Assembly: GCA_015680685.1 (NCBI GenBank)
Contig: MNCI01026892.1
Location: forward strand, 800,755-864,754
Direction of reading: 5' to 3'
DNA: 64,000 nucleotides
From: Gnetum montanum
Lineage: Eukaryota; Streptophyta; Gnetopsida; Gnetales; Gnetaceae
Made by a program: the position numbers and the translations under genes. This document shows positions 11,575 to 24,835 of this stretch, piece by piece. Each line of letters opens with the position of its first letter. Within the stretch, counting starts at the first letter, position 1. The notes below the pieces were generated by a model. It had not been told where the DNA came from, searched no databases, and saw only the letters and a program-made list of their open reading frames with translations.

Positions 11575-13310
11575 ATGTATTCTCCTCACAGGAGTGCTTC
11601 TCTGCCCAAGTTTGATAGAGATCATTAGCTGGTGCCTCAACAATATCGAGTGGTATATGCTCATCTTGATGAGTATGTACCCAACTTCACCTTCATCCTA
11701 TAGTAGGATGAATAGTTGTAGTGGCATGACATGGAGGGAAACATCGTGTTACTACCCAACCAATCCATTTCTGCAATGCTCCAACAAATGCTTATATGAT
11801 GGGGTCTCCAGGAACTTCATGTTGAGTATGTTGTGCAAGATAGTAATGCTAGGGATTATCGTCCCATTGAGGCACAACATCTTAGGGATCACTTGTTAGA
11901 ACAATGTCATGACTTTGCAAAGGGAAAATAATTTAATGATTCCCCATTCCTTTTATACCAAAAGGATGGCAAAGAGACCTTATTAATGGGCTATCCATTT
12001 AGTGGAATTCCTCTCTTTAACTTTGATGAATTAGGTCAAAACTAGAACTTGCAATCCATGATTCACAATCCTAGTTTTGGTAAGAATGGATCNNNNNNNN
12101 NNNNNNNNNNNNNNNNNNNNNNNNNNNNNNNNNNNNNNNNNNNNNNNNNNNNNNNNNNNNNNNNNNNNNNNNNNNNNNNNNNNNNNNNNNNNNNNNNNNN
12201 NNNNNNNNNNNNNNNNNNNNNNNNNNNNNNNNNNNNNNNNNNNNNNNNNNNNNNNNNNNNNNNNNNNNNNNNNNNNNNNNNNNNNNNNNNNNNNNNNNNN
12301 NNNNNNNNNNNNNNNNNNNNNNNNNCAACAAGGCACATGAAGGATAGTTAGATCAAAAGGCTAAACATGAACAATATTCCTTAGCTCAAAAGGGGATATA
12401 ACTCTGATCTATAGAACGATCTCCAAGTTGTTAAAGATGCATGGGCCTTGCAGAACATAGAGAATGAGTGGCAAAAACTTAAGTTGTTCCCAAGGACACT
12501 CATCAAAGAAGTAGAGAACTGGTATTGATCCTTAGAGCTGGAATCTATTAGATGATGAAGTACCATGCTTGAATTGTTTGATGATAAATGTCAACAGAAT
12601 TTTTTAATGATAAATATCAAACATACTCCAAAGTGTCCAACTTAAGAAGGAAAATCCAAGGATAAAAACAACGAACACATGAACCATTGGATATCACCAT
12701 CAGCCGATACTATTCCTTAATGCACAAATGTTATAGCCATGGTTATTCTCAACTGGATCAACTTTGCCACATTGTAGATAGGCTTCGATTAGAAACAAGA
12801 ACCCTTGATGTCTATGCCCAAGGGTGACTATCAAAATTAATTGTCTATCATATACAAAGACTAATCAAGCAATTAGTTAAAGAGGAGGGTGAATTAAGAC
12901 AAAGAGAAAGTACAAAAAAATATAGCCATAATCATTCCATTCACAAGAGGAAGGCTCAATTCTTTGATAGTGAGGAAAAATCTACACTTGATGAGGTGGT
13001 GAATAGGAAAACCTTGCCACTCCAAAAATTTCAATTTGAAATTATGGCCAAGGTTGATCAGTTATGGGACTCCATGGATATCAGATTTTAGTCTATCCTA
13101 AAAATTGTTGAAGAGTCCAAAAAACAAGGTAGTAATTGTGAGTGCAGGAGGTGCAAGGAAGTTGAACATGCCTATCAAAAAGGTAAGGGAAAGATTGCTA
13201 CAATAGAAGAAGTTGTGGAAAGCGAATCAAATGATGATGGTGGGTGTGACATCTACTAGTATGAACATCCTAAGGGATGTTGCCCCATAGTGTCACATTT
13301 ATAGGAGTCT
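11575..13310 (+). pseudogene. Gag of gypsy element 1 (decayed, contains assembly gap)
   Basis: The start ATG at 11575 opens a frame soon interrupted. Its pieces (YAHLDEYVPNFTFIL; EGNIVL in siblings) recur in M, D and F. A 233-base run of N (12093-12325) removes the part between the N-terminus and the Arg/Asp/His-rich segment. From about 12360 the Retrotrans_gag-like domain appears, with LQNIENEWQKLKLFPRTLIK and then a Trp-Tyr and Leu-Glu-x-Glu-Ser-Ile. Around 13245-13286 lies the Cys cluster (Cys-Asp-Ile-x then HPKGCCP), with the second Cys now Tyr. Gag would assemble the particle and bind RNA. Several stops and at least one frameshift are present. Confidence 0.7.
12093..12325. other. Assembly gap
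   Basis: 233 unresolved bases inside gag of element 1. Open frames reported across it are meaningless. Confidence 0.99.
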
Positions 13311-13313
13311 GGG

Positions 13314-14404
13314 ATGTATGCTTTGAATCCACGACTAACAAAAAGCAAACATCCAGAATATTACCTTATCCTCAAGGTAATTTTAGGCAGTTTCACTAGA
13401 AACAATAATATTATCCAAGTGGAACTCTACTATAACCATATGAGCAATATCAACAGTGGTAATAACCACAATCATGGACGCTGGCACCACCAAGGTAGTA
13501 ATACCCTTACATATGGGTACTATGTTCAACAACCCCTATCTCCACGTGACTCCTCCAGTCATGTTTATACTTTCCAATATTACTACCACCCTTCTAATTA
13601 TTATCAAACTCATTCTCCACATGAAATAAGAGATACCACCTTTTATCCTTATCCTCCTTTTATCCCTACACATGTTCCTCCTCCAGCCGCACAGCTACCA
13701 CCTGCTCCACCTATGTAAGATGAACTACCAATTGAACTGTAATAGCAAATGCTACTAGGGTCATTAATCTACAACTAATTCATCAATTGAGTGGGTCAAA
13801 TACTTGATCAAAGAAAAGATCTTTCTTTGGATCCTGCAATCCACCTAAGTCCTTAAATATACTTGTGGTTGACAATCTTGTCCCTTCATCTTCCTTTGTA
13901 TCAAATTCCTTTGAGTCCCCTTCAAACCAAACACCACCTAAGATCCATATTATGATGCTTACTTACACTATATCTGATTGGATCCATGCTAGAAACCTTC
14001 CCAAGAAATTAGCTGATCCTGTAAATCCTCTCATTTATTTACAGATTGCTAGGAATGAATCATGCAAAGCTCTTCTCAACTTAGGTTCTGGTGTTAATTT
14101 AATTTCTCATGAGATGTACATTGCATGGAACCTACCTCCTCTCAAGAAGAGCAATATCAAATTAGAATTGGTAGATCTATCCATCACTATTTCATTAGGA
14201 TTGGTGGAAGACATTGTGACCACTATTTGTGGATGGTCTTATCTTGCTGATTTCCTAGTGATTAAGGTGGAGAATTGCAAAGGGGATTTCCCAATCATCA
14301 TGGGAAGGGCATGGCTTAGCACCATTGATGTAAGAATGGGCATCAAAGATCTTTCCTTGAAAATATCCAAAGTAAATGCATTCAAAAAGATTGAGAAGAA
14401 GTGA
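13314..14404 (+). pseudogene. Gag-pol linker and aspartic protease of gypsy element 1
   Basis: 13314-13718 holds a Tyr/His/Pro-rich linker ending in PTHVPPPAAQLPPAPP. 13865-14404 is an open stretch of 179 codons. It contains CKALLNLGSGVNLISHEMY, the retropepsin active-site region with the usual Asp-Ser-Gly changed to Asn-Leu-Gly. FPIIMGRAWLSTID follows, the second conserved strand before the C-terminus. The protease would cut the Gag-Pol polyprotein. Loss of the catalytic Asp makes it inactive here. The sibling F keeps DSGS at the same place. Confidence 0.75.
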
Positions 14405-14639
14405 GTTCCATGCATCACGTATAGTGATACAGAATGCAATTATGTATAGAAACTCTAGGCCATGAAACAAGCATCTATCTTTACATGCAAGTAATATGCA
14501 CTAGAAGTAGAAATTCAAAGGTGTTTGTATGCAATAGTCACAAAATAGGAGGACACCCAGTGGTTGACCGCTAATTCTGAGAGTAGCATATTTTGCATGA
14601 AACTAACTGAGAACCTGACATGTGCATATGTTGTAGGCA

Positions 14640-16297
14640 TGGATGAACTAGAGCAAGTTCATCACCAACTCTTTGATGATGTAAATGATGATACTTATTA
14701 GGGAGAGTTGGAGATTATCAAAAATTTCAAGCAAGAGCCCCTTGAACTAAAAACGCTACTGGTTGGAATGAAATATGTGTTTCTAGAAAATGGGAAGTCA
14801 ATCATAATCAATGAAAATGTTGCTCCAGATTAGAAAAAGATGCTGCTAAATGTGATTGAAAAATGGTTAGTAGCTTTTGCTTTGTCATATCTTGAACTCA
14901 CAAGGATTGATCCTAGGATATGCCAGCATCGTATCTGCACTAATCTAGCCATGAACCCAAAGAGATAGCCACAGAGGCAATTAAACCCCAAACTAAAGTA
15001 GGTTATCAAAGAGGAAATCAAACAACTTCTCAAGGTAGGGTTCATTTATCCCATTATGAATAGTGAGTGGATTAGTCCATTCGTGATCGTGCCAAAGAAA
15101 GGAGGCAAGTGGTAGGTTTTCATTGATTTTCAGCTACTAAATATGACAACATTTAAGGATCATTTTCTATTGCCATTTGTTGATCAAGTGTTAGACACAA
15201 TATTTGGGCATTGCTACTACAATTTTCTAGATAGTTATAGTGGTTATAACCAAATTCAACTTGCACTAGAGGACCAGGTGAAGATGACATTCATGAGTCC
15301 TTGGGGGACTTTTGCATATTGCAAGATGCCATTTGGTCTATGTAATGCTCCTACTACATTCCAACACCTAGCCCTGAGCATTTTTCAATAGAAAATTAAA
15401 AGTGGTGTGAAAGTCTTCATGGATGACTTCTCCACTTATGGAGCTACATTTGAGCAAGCCTTGGATTACCTTGAGCAAGTGCTAAAATGATGTGTAGAAA
15501 CCAACTTACGATTCAATTGGAAAAAATGTCACCTAATGGTCCAAGAAGGCATTATATTGGGGCACAGAATATCACAAGTAAGAATTGAGGTAGACCTTGA
15601 GAAAATAAAGGTCATCAAAGAATAACCCACCAACCAGAAACTATTAAAGATGTTCAATCATTCCTTGGACATATTGGCTATTATCAATGATTCATTAAGA
15701 ATTTCTCTAAGATCACAAGGCCATTGGTATAGCTAACAAAGAAAGATGCTCCATTTGTCTAGACCACAAAATGTGAAAAATCATTCCAACAATTAAAAGA
15801 CAAACTTGTAAAAACTCTAATCCTACAAGCACCTAACTAGTCTAGATCATTTCATGTCATGAAAAAATGCATCAAATTATGCCTTGGAAGCTATGCTTAT
15901 GCAAATGGATGATAAGAAACTTCCATACTACATCCACTGTGCTAGCGAAAGCATTGTGGATGCACAATTGAACCATACCACTACAGAAAAAGAAGTGATG
16001 GCAATGGTGTTTTCTCTAGAGAAATTCAAGCATTATGTGCTTGGATACAAGGTGTTTGTGCATATATATCATAGTGCCATCTGCTTCCTAATGAACAAGC
16101 CAATAGTGAGCCCCCATGTCATATGGTGGTTGGTGATCTTGCAGGAATTTGATCTTATGATGGTAGATCGAAAGGGCACTAAGAATGTGATCACTGATTA
16201 CTTATCTCAATTGCTATGGGACAACAAAGAGGAAGAAAATCCACTATATGATATGTTTCCTAATGAACTCCTCTTTACTGGGGCTATAACCAAATAA
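14640..16297 (+). pseudogene. Reverse transcriptase and RNase H of gypsy element 1
   Basis: The RT begins near RIDPRICQHRI (about 14905). It continues with WISPFVIVPKKGGKW, then a TAG stop where Arg is expected. 15143-15391 is open and gives YNFLDSYSGYNQIQLALEDQ and SPWGTFAYCKMPFGLCNAPT. The catalytic box FMDDFSTYG (about 15416-15442) keeps both Asp residues. Stops follow at 15388 (TAG) and 15488 (TGA). The RNase H part (15884-16297) has the block LNHTTTEKEVMAMVFSLEKF and then HYVLGYKVFVH. Together these would copy RNA to DNA and remove the RNA template. The many stops rule out function. Confidence 0.85.
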
Positions 16298-16389
16298 TTG
16301 CCCAATGAGCCTAAATGGTATGATGACATTCTCACCTATCTTCTCATCCAAGAGATGCCACAAGGGTTGGACCACTAGAAGAAATAATA

Positions 16390-17616
16390 GTTTCTTCACT
16401 AGGTAAAACACTTCATGGAGATCAATGGACACCTTTACAAGGTATGTGTTGATGGCCTAGTTTGTTGGTGTGTCCCTGATGCTGATCAACTATGCATTCT
16501 CCAAGATGCTCATGAAGGTCCTTGTGGAGTACACTATGTTGGGAGATGCATGACCATTAAAGTATTGATGGTAGGGTACTATTGGCCAACAATATTTAGG
16601 GATGCTCACCACTGTGTCACTCTTGTGAATGATTCCAATGAGATGGTGGAATGATTGCTCGAATGGAGGAACCTCAACAATGGATTCAACCATTGAAATT
16701 CTTTGACATCTAGGGCATTGATATCAAGGGTCCCATCATGTCCATGTTAAATGGAAAGGCATACATCATAGTCACTATTGACTATTGTATGAAATGGGTA
16801 GAAGTAGCAATTATCATTGATTGTACATCTTCTACTACTGCTCTATTTGTACAACAAAATGTTGTAAACAGGTTTGGTTATCCACATGCATTAATTTCTA
16901 ATAATGGAACTCACTTTACAAGTACTACTTTTCGTAAGCTCATGCAACGCTTTGGGGTTAAACATAAACTCACATCACCCTACCACTCCCAAGCCAATGG
17001 TTAAGCTAAGGTTACCAATAGAAAAATCACAAGGATTCTAAAAAGAACTGTTAGCAAATATAAGAAAAACTAGAGTATAGAACTCAACAATGCCTTTTAG
17101 GCCTATTTCTCAACATGGAAGCTTCCTATAGGCTATTCTCCCTATGACCTTGTGTACAGAAAATTACCAATACTTCCTATTCAATTTGAGCTTTGTACAC
17201 TTTCAACAGCCTATGACCTTGACCTTGACTTGAGTCTAGCACAAAAAGAAAGACTAATGAATCTCAACCTACTAGATGAAAATCAATTGATGGCCCTATC
17301 ATCTAATGAGTTGCACAAGGCCTACAACAAAAAGAACCATGACCTTAAAATTAGAAAAGTCAAATTTCAATTGGGAGATAAGGTTCTCTACTAGAACCCC
17401 ACACACGTACCTCAACAAACTAAGTTTTAAACATTGTGGGAAGGACCTTACATCATTTATGAAACCTTTTTTTTTTGGGCCATGATGATCTACAAACTTG
17501 AGAGCTTAGACAAGAAATATCTAGTCAACATCCAACAAGTTAAACCTTTCCATGAGCATAAGCCAAGAAATACAATAAATGCCTCATCGAATGGAAAACC
17601 ATGCTCCATATTTTAA
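16390..17616 (+). pseudogene. Integrase of gypsy element 1
   Basis: The zinc-domain region at 16415-16654 includes LQDAHEGPCGVHYVGRCMTI. The catalytic core follows with GIDIKGPIMSMLNGKAYIIV, which keeps the first Asp. LISNNGTHFTSTTF has the second Asp changed to Asn. The third segment reads SQANG, stop, AKVTNRK, with Lys where Glu is expected. The C-terminal part (17152-17616) ends with WEGPYIIYETFFF and LVNIQQVKPFHEH. No chromodomain follows. Two of three catalytic residues are lost and stops interrupt the core. Confidence 0.8.
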
Positions 17617-19622
17617 TTTTTTTCCTTTCAATTTAATCGTGGGGGAGATTTCCATCCATGCTAACCATATAAGTGGTTCCTTAGTTTTTCATCCTTTTAT
17701 TTTACAACTTTTTGTTTTACACATTCTTTATTTTATATCTTCTTATTTTCATATTATTAATTTTTTCTAATTTTGATTTTACACCATCATTATTACATTT
17801 GCTATCCTTGAATATTTTACACTTTTATATTTTCTTTTATTTTGATATGATTTTCTAACTTTTTGTTAATAAATGCCAAGCATAGTTGTAATGTGTTGCT
17901 TGATGGTGGTATGTACTATTTTGTTATTTGATTGTTGGTGTTTGGATTTTGGCTTTGAATTTCATTACGGATGATGAGGACATGGTTTTTTTTCATGAAA
18001 TAGGAAATGAGTCCACAACATCCATCCATCTACAAACTCTATGATTTTCCTTATTCTGGAAACATGTAGTCCCTTTTTCATTAACAAAAATTTAACAAAT
18101 TTGTGACTTTGATAGTTTTTAGAATTGGAAAGGATTCAAAGGTTTGAATAGGATGTGACTTCAAGGGGATTTAATATTTTTTGTTCCTTTCTATTTACCT
18201 CAGTGCATGTGTATTTTCATGGATTTCTTATTATTTCATGTCAACCAATAAAAGGAAGTTGAATAAGTCTTTACATGGTGTGGTTCTCATCAAAAGGAAA
18301 AAAAATAATGGAAATTCAAATCAAACCCATTAGACAAATAAACACATACGTCTTTGTATGGTGTGGTTCCCATTTCAAAAACAAAAACATGATAGGAATT
18401 CAAAGCACATCCCTTAGACAAAATAAATGGACTACAAGCACTAGTTATGGAACTAGAAAAACATGTTACCCATGCTTGAAGGTGTCCTCTAACTAAGGCC
18501 CTTTCTCACATCCTACTTCTCTTTTTCTCTTTAATAAGGAATGGTGGTTGTTCTGTGGATGCACTCTTGTGTCTCAGGGAGATGGACTAGTCTTAGAATG
18601 ACGATGCAAAGTCACTGAATGAGGTTGGTTTTGGTCTAGACTAATGATGGATCTTATTAAGTCATTTAACCATAAAATTCACAAGGGACTTCATGTGGCC
18701 TTAATCAAGAACTCCATTCCACTCTTTCTCATCCATCTATGCTTTCTATGTCTCACCTCATTGTTAGTCTCATGTTCTTGTTTGATGTCCTAGTTTGATG
18801 TGTCAAAATTCTTAGGTAGTTTCTTCTGAGTTTTTGTACTTAACCTTCCATAACCATTAATCATCCACGGAGCCCACAAACTCTTTGGTTTGAAGTTATG
18901 CAAGGGCAATAAAAGGCCTATTCCTACTTTGGGGAGGATCCACTTGCATATCTTTTGATGGGGTTAGTTAAGCTCTTTACCCTTAGACACTCTTACAATC
19001 AAATCCTTTTGTTTACCTCATTAATAACATCCAATTATGCACATTTTCACAAAATTTTTTTAGTAAACTTTCCTTTTTATTGTTGTGAATTCTTACACCC
19101 TCTTCAAATATTTTCTTGTGTAGAACTTTTTCAAATTTAATAGACTGCTTATTTATTTTATCCTATTTGTTAGCCTTCCCATTAACACTCTTAAAGGAAT
19201 CAATCTCTCATAATCACAACCTAGCCAAGTGTAACCACCAATGAGACAAGCCATGTGTTACACATTGCATACTAATTCACAATTCTATTGTGATTGTAGT
19301 TGGAAGCATGGACTAGAAGCAGGACTATCTTCACTAAGGATGATGCGAAAGTACCACACAACGAGGATTGTTCATGATCATTGACTCTTCTCTCTCACTC
19401 TTCAGCTGTCAAGAGGGATGGATGTCAGATCTATTTAGGATGTTCACTTCTCTTATCATGAATACCTAATTTTGTAAAAGATTGTAACTTTATATACTTA
19501 GGCACTCAAAGTTTGTTTGTTCCATTTTAGTCAATTTGTATGTTAGTCAATGATCCCATACCTTCCCAATATTTTGTAAGAAACTTGTTCCTTCTCTTCT
19601 TCATTTGAGAAAGAGTTTTCAT
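17617..19622 (+). other. Non-coding 3' region of gypsy element 1
   Basis: About 2 kb without a plausible gene between integrase and polypurine tract. Parts recur in the siblings: GTGACTTCAAGGGGATTT near 18156 matches a stretch near 54430 in element D. The CTATTCCTACTTTGGGGAGGATCC neighbourhood near 18920 corresponds, on the minus strand, to about 36130-36155 in element M. Long 3' regions are known for Athila/Tat elements. Confidence 0.55.
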
Positions 19623-19637
19623 TCAGTCATGGGGGTA
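19623..19637 (+). other. Polypurine tract of gypsy element 1
   Basis: TCAGTCATGGGGGTA directly before the 3' LTR, identical to the one at 1991-2005. Confidence 0.75.
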
Positions 19638-20491
19638 TGATGAGTCATGTTCTAACACACTTTGATGTTGGAGCCATGACATTGGATACTCGATGTTGGA
19701 GCCCAAGATGCAATGTCGAATATTTGATATCTCATGGTATACACTAGCTTGTAAATATAGCACTTAGGCTCACAATTTTTAGATAGTTTTAAATAGTTTT
19801 GCATAGAGTAGCAAAGCTTTTGTAGTTTTTTTTCTCCAAAGTTAGAATATTTTTTGAGTGGCTGTAGTAGGAGTCTAAGTGTGTACGGATCTTTGTTTGA
19901 ACATTGATGTACCTAAGCATAACAGTGTGATTGGAATAAAAACAAACCCTCTTGATAATCCTTGCAACACTGAGAATAGATTAATGTTTTCTTTAATGCA
20001 CTTTACTTTCATGCACTTTTCTTTAATGCATTTAAATTAAGCAATTAATTTCCAGTTGTTAATGAACACAAGCACAACCACTTTGAGCATACATATCATG
20101 TTTGGTAACCTAGCAACATTTAACATTTGGTAGCCTAGCAGCGTTATATGTGTTTACGAGGTATCCAGGAAAGTGGGACAGGTACTTGTGTTAGGCTAGC
20201 TAGGCAATGAATGAATTAGATTTTAAATTACTCTACCTTTCATTCTTATTGTAGGTTATTAAACTTATAAAACATAAAATGATAAAAATCAAGTACCTTA
20301 ATTACACTTAAACCATATCCTTGAGCTTCACAAGTGTAGTTGGGAAGACAAAGAACATTCTTAATGTCCATTTCACTTCCTAGAAGAACTAGTGCACTAG
20401 AGAATTATAGGTCCACAGAATTCGACCAAATCATGTGTGAATGCCTTAGAGATTCATATGGTTGAGTGTAGGGGTATCTTGTCACTCATCA
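19638..20491 (+). repeat. 3' LTR of gypsy element 1
   Basis: 854 bp from TGATGA to TCATCA, alignable along its whole length with 10575-11414. The TATA box has changed to TGTAAATA near 19750. Confidence 0.85.
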
Positions 20492-23400
20492 TTAATCATT
20501 GTAATGGTGGTAGCATCACATGGTGATATCAGAATGACAATAACATTAAACATGGTAATAGAGAGATTGAAAAGAAAAAAGCAAAAAAAACAAGCAAATA
20601 AACAAAATGAAAAGTTTGAATATTTTAACAACCTCTTGTCTAACAAGAAAATAAGCTAATTACTCAAGCCATCTATTATTAGATACAACTAGTATTTAGC
20701 TTATGGTTACCTCATTCTAATCTTATCATGACTCATGATCTCTTTGTTTTCTTACTAAAGAAAATTTATTAGAACCTAAATATGAGTGTGACCATCAACA
20801 TAACTACCTTGAAATAGCTACAATAACCTAACCATATCTATTGATTATAGTATAAAAATATGTTCATACCTCCTTTATCTTCTTTCCTATAATGTATCCT
20901 TGTGCTTGTTGTTTATCTTAATGTTGAAGGTATGTTAGAGTCATGTAGAATTTATTAGAAGTTATTCAAAGTTATAAATAGATGTTAAAGTTCATGTTGT
21001 GGGCTTTTGTGTGGTTATAAGTCATGGTTTTAATGTTGTTTTAGAAGAAAAAGGTTAGGAAATAGAGAAAAATAAAAAATAGAAAGAGAAAATAAAATGG
21101 GTCTTCTTGGTAGGGCTTGTCATTGTGGTCAAAGCTCTCTTCTTTAAAAAAGTATAAATAGAGGTGCACTCCCTCATTAAATGTCATTATGTATTGAAGC
21201 ATGAAGAAGAGTAGAAGCTTTCTTTTCCTTATGTTGTATGTGATATTTCTTGAGTGCATTATGTTAACATCTCTTTGAGTTCTAGCCTCTTTCCATTTTC
21301 TTTCATTCTCTCAATTATGCTTCTCATATGGTTATTAGAACCCCTTTCTCTCAATAATGTCTCACATTCCATCCTCATAAATGAACCACTTTAGTATTAA
21401 AGACTCTCAAACTTAGTTTCTAAATATTTCTCTCATATTTATTAGGTTAATTTCATTCTTTAATTTCATGTTTTGGTTTGTTTAATGTCTATGCATGAAT
21501 TTAAGAGTATAGTGGATGTTTATCCAAGGATCAATGTTTTTTCATGCTTCGATGTTAAATGTGATAATGTTTAACTTAATTTGAACTCTAATTACTATTT
21601 ATATTTCTAATTTTATATAGATTTCTAATTGGAGCAAGCCCTCTTTTGGGGTCTCTTATTGTACTTGGTGATTGGCCTTATTTCTTGTTAAATATTGATG
21701 AATTTGGCATCTCTTAAGCATTGGAGGCTTGAATAATAATGGATACATGATCTTATTATAAATCATGTATGCAAGAAGGTAGATCCAAGAATTTTTGAGG
21801 AATTCTTATGACATTTCTCTATTTTATCTATGTTTTATATTAATTTCAATTTTCATCTAAATTTAACATAATTATCATATTTACTAGCAAGTTTTATGTC
21901 TTAAGAGGTTGAGCAAGATATTTTTCTACTTCCAAATAGCTCTCAAACTATAACCTCATCACAAGTTATATTTTTTAAGATCACGAGGCATGTTGTTCAT
22001 ACCATGATTACTCCATGACTCATGGTCAAGTGTATTTATGTTTTTGTATTTACTATGACCTATGGTCCCCTTGTGATTTGATTTCTAACACAACCATGAT
22101 TTGTGGTTAGTGTACTTTTAAAGTACAACAAGTGCAAGGTCTTTAGAATAGCTACCATGACTTAATTATGATCTATTGTCAATCTCATGGTATTCACAAC
22201 TCCTCCTATTCATTGTGGTTTAAGGTATTTGCATTTTTCTTTATTTTAGGTATCATAAATCATGGTCTAAGAAATCATGATCTTACCACAACTTGTGACC
22301 CTTGACCATGATCCTACCATGACTTGTGATCTATCTAAATTTCACCACAAGTACTTTATCACTCATGGTCTAATTGTGGTGAAGCTTTCAAGTAAAATTG
22401 AAGTTGAAATTTTAGAACTTAAGAGTTGAAGAAGATCTTATTATGCTACAATGCTTTGAAAATGTCTTGTCCACAATCATAATTCACATGATCTCTTTAT
22501 ACTCTTACTAGAGAAAACTATTAGAGCCTAAATATGAGTATGACCTTCATTGTGACTACCCTATAATAGCTACAACAATGTAACCATTTCTTGCCTACAA
22601 CTATTTACTTTCTCCAAGAGATCATATTATGTCTTAAACATAACTTCATAGTAACTTACAATTGGTTCAAAGAAAAAATCATAATGATTTCATGAATCAT
22701 GAATGACTCATGATAACTGGAAATTGATTTTATGAAAAACCATGAGGCCACTACCACTTACCATCAACTCATAGTCAAAGCAAACATTTATAACACATTA
22801 AAATTGGGGAGAGGGGGATTAAAATCCAAAAATTTTATGACTTTATGTATTCCTAAGACAAATAACCAATAACATACTTGCATACAAATTAGAAGAGCAA
22901 AACTATGCCTCAAGTATAGCGTGAACTAACATACCTATAAATTCTTATTAGAAAATGAGGTAACCACTTTGGCCACCTTTCATTAGGATAATATAGTAAA
23001 GTTACATAATATTGTTTGAAATACCTAAACCTATGACTCAAAGTACAACTTAGGAATTACATTTAAAAATTTCTAGAATTAAGGGAAGTTAAATTTACAA
23101 AAGGAAATATAGTTGTTTAAGCAAGTTTTTTCTTCTTTTTTTCCATAAAAGAAGCATAATGAAAAAATAAATTAAAAAATACCTAGCAATTAATTCAAGA
23201 AGATACCTTATATTAGAATTGTGAATAAATGCTTAATATGTTTTTCCTCAAATAAAAAAATGTGGAAATATTCATAAAATCATTACATATAAATTAGTTA
23301 AAACTTAGAATTTTTTTATAACAATCATAGTGATTCTTTTAGGATGTGTGTGGTTAGTTGAATCTCTAGATATTAAGTCTATGTAAACATTGAGTCTAAA

Positions 23401-23697
23401 AATATCAAAAGAACTAATTTAACAAGTTTGACCAAAATTTCAAGATTCATCCTTATAAAAAATCACATAAAACCAAATAACTTTTTGAATTCACAAAGTG
23501 GAATCTACTCTTCCAACATAAAGAAATTTAGGTAACCAAACACACCTTTTAAAAAAAAACAACAATGATCTCTAATCATCTAATACATTAGTTAAGATTA
23601 TTACCATATGTCATTACAACCTATAACCTTTGAATGTCATCTCTATTAGCTGTTAGTGCTCTTTAATCTCAATGGGCACATTTTATCACACCCATAC
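20492..23697. other. AT-rich stretch without recognised genes
   Basis: No protein domain recognised. A TATA-like word (AGTATAAATAGAGG) lies near 21149, downstream of a TGTTAGAG at 20933, and might mark another degraded LTR, but I could not find its end. Between about 21980 and 22760 the sequence is crowded with short near-palindromes of the CATGATTCATGG kind. Confidence 0.4.
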
Positions 23698-24082
23698 TAT
23701 TGATTCCAGCATCGCCAATGCTAGGCATGGGGCCATGATTAACAAGTATTATCCCCTAGCACTAGGCACAAAGAAAGTTAATTTGTACAACCATGTCTTG
23801 AGGCCAATTCATCATGGTGAGTTTGTGGTAGTCATTACATTGCCATGCCATGATGGCATGGACATAATAGCCTAGGTGGTGTAGAACATGGGTTACGTAA
23901 TGGCCTGAGTGGTGGACGTAACCGTCACAATAATGGTGGGAGCTATGTCTAGCCTGAGTGGTGGGCATAACTGACAGTGATGATGGTGAAAGTTATGAAG
24001 GTCGTGGATGACTTGGTGATCTTGGGCATTACACAAGCTGTGTAATGGCCCATGTGGTGGGCATAAACACCTAAATGAGAGG

Positions 24083-24152
24083 CTATAAAGCTAGTGGGTG
24101 ATTGAACATTGACGGGGGGGAGGGGGGGAGGGGGGGTGGGCAGGGGTGGGGG
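24083..24152 (+). promoter_or_regulatory. TATA box followed by a strong G-quadruplex motif
   Basis: CTATAAAG at 24083-24090 is followed 23 bp later by runs of G of six to seven bases separated by single bases (24113-24152). That is about where transcription should start. The right LTR has the same order: TATA box at 26181-26188, then a weaker G-run region at 26211-26233. Folding into a quadruplex is inferred from base runs only. Confidence 0.55.
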
Positions 24153-24420
24153 GCAGTAGGTGGCCTCCTTTCTCTCTCACATTGGGGGCCAACCTCTCTC
24201 TCACATTGGAAGCTAGCCTCTCTCTCATTGGGACCTAACTCTCTCTCATAAGGGCCAACCTCTCCTCTCTCCAGTGATGTATGTGGCAGACAGAACACCA
24301 TGTGCAGTAGGAAATAGAGGCTACGAATGACATGTCTGCAACACACAAAATAGATAGTAATGACATCTCTCTCTCTCTCTCTCTCCCTCTTTTAATAGTA
24401 CCATGATAATGTTAGATGAC

Positions 24421-24803
24421 AAGGGATCAGTAGACAACCTTCCTCTCTCTATAGATCCAAATCGATAATTGTGATAGGGTTCTCTCTTCTTACTCTCTTT
24501 GGTAATGGTAAAGCTACAACAGGCGGCCTCCCTGGGTTTTTTGCCACTAACAGTAGGTTGTGTGGTAGATGACAGTGAGGCACGTGGTGATGGAACACTA
24601 GATAGATCTCTCTCTCTCTCTCTCCCTCTTTTAGTAACCTCCCTCTCTCTATAGATCCGAATCGACGACTACAACAAGGTTATCTCTTCTTCCTCTCTTT
24701 AGTAATGGTGAAGCTACAACAAGCACCCTCCCTATGTTTTGTGCCACCAACGACAGGTGGTGTGGTAGGCAGTAGTAAGGTGCATGGCAGTGGAACACTA
24801 GAT

Positions 24804-24835
<32 letters not shown>

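Larger units (their letters stand above)
10575..20491 (+). mobile_element. Gypsy element 1 (Athila/Tat-like), full length but decayed
   Basis: About 9.9 kb with two LTRs (10575-11414 and 19638-20491), a primer-binding site, gag, protease, reverse transcriptase, RNase H, integrase, a long non-coding 3' region and a polypurine tract. The flanks TTCAT (10570-10574) and TTAAT (20492-20496) look like a 5-bp target duplication with one change. The LTRs differ by nearly one base in five over their first 220 bp by eye, so insertion is old. No chromodomain was seen after the integrase. The tRNA-Asp-like primer site and RT motifs favour the Athila/Tat side of gypsy. Every ORF is broken. Confidence 0.85.

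Noticed and set aside
12031-12351. Several open frames on both strands around the N-run
   Set aside because: They exist only because unresolved bases are read as open codons.
20933-21260. Possible copia-type LTR start (TGTTAGAG) with TATA box near 21149
   Set aside because: No matching 3' end, primer site or partner repeat was found, so it is not called.
21980-22760. Considered as a CRISPR-like or satellite array
   Set aside because: The words are unevenly spaced and imperfect, there are no uniform spacers, and the DNA is eukaryotic.
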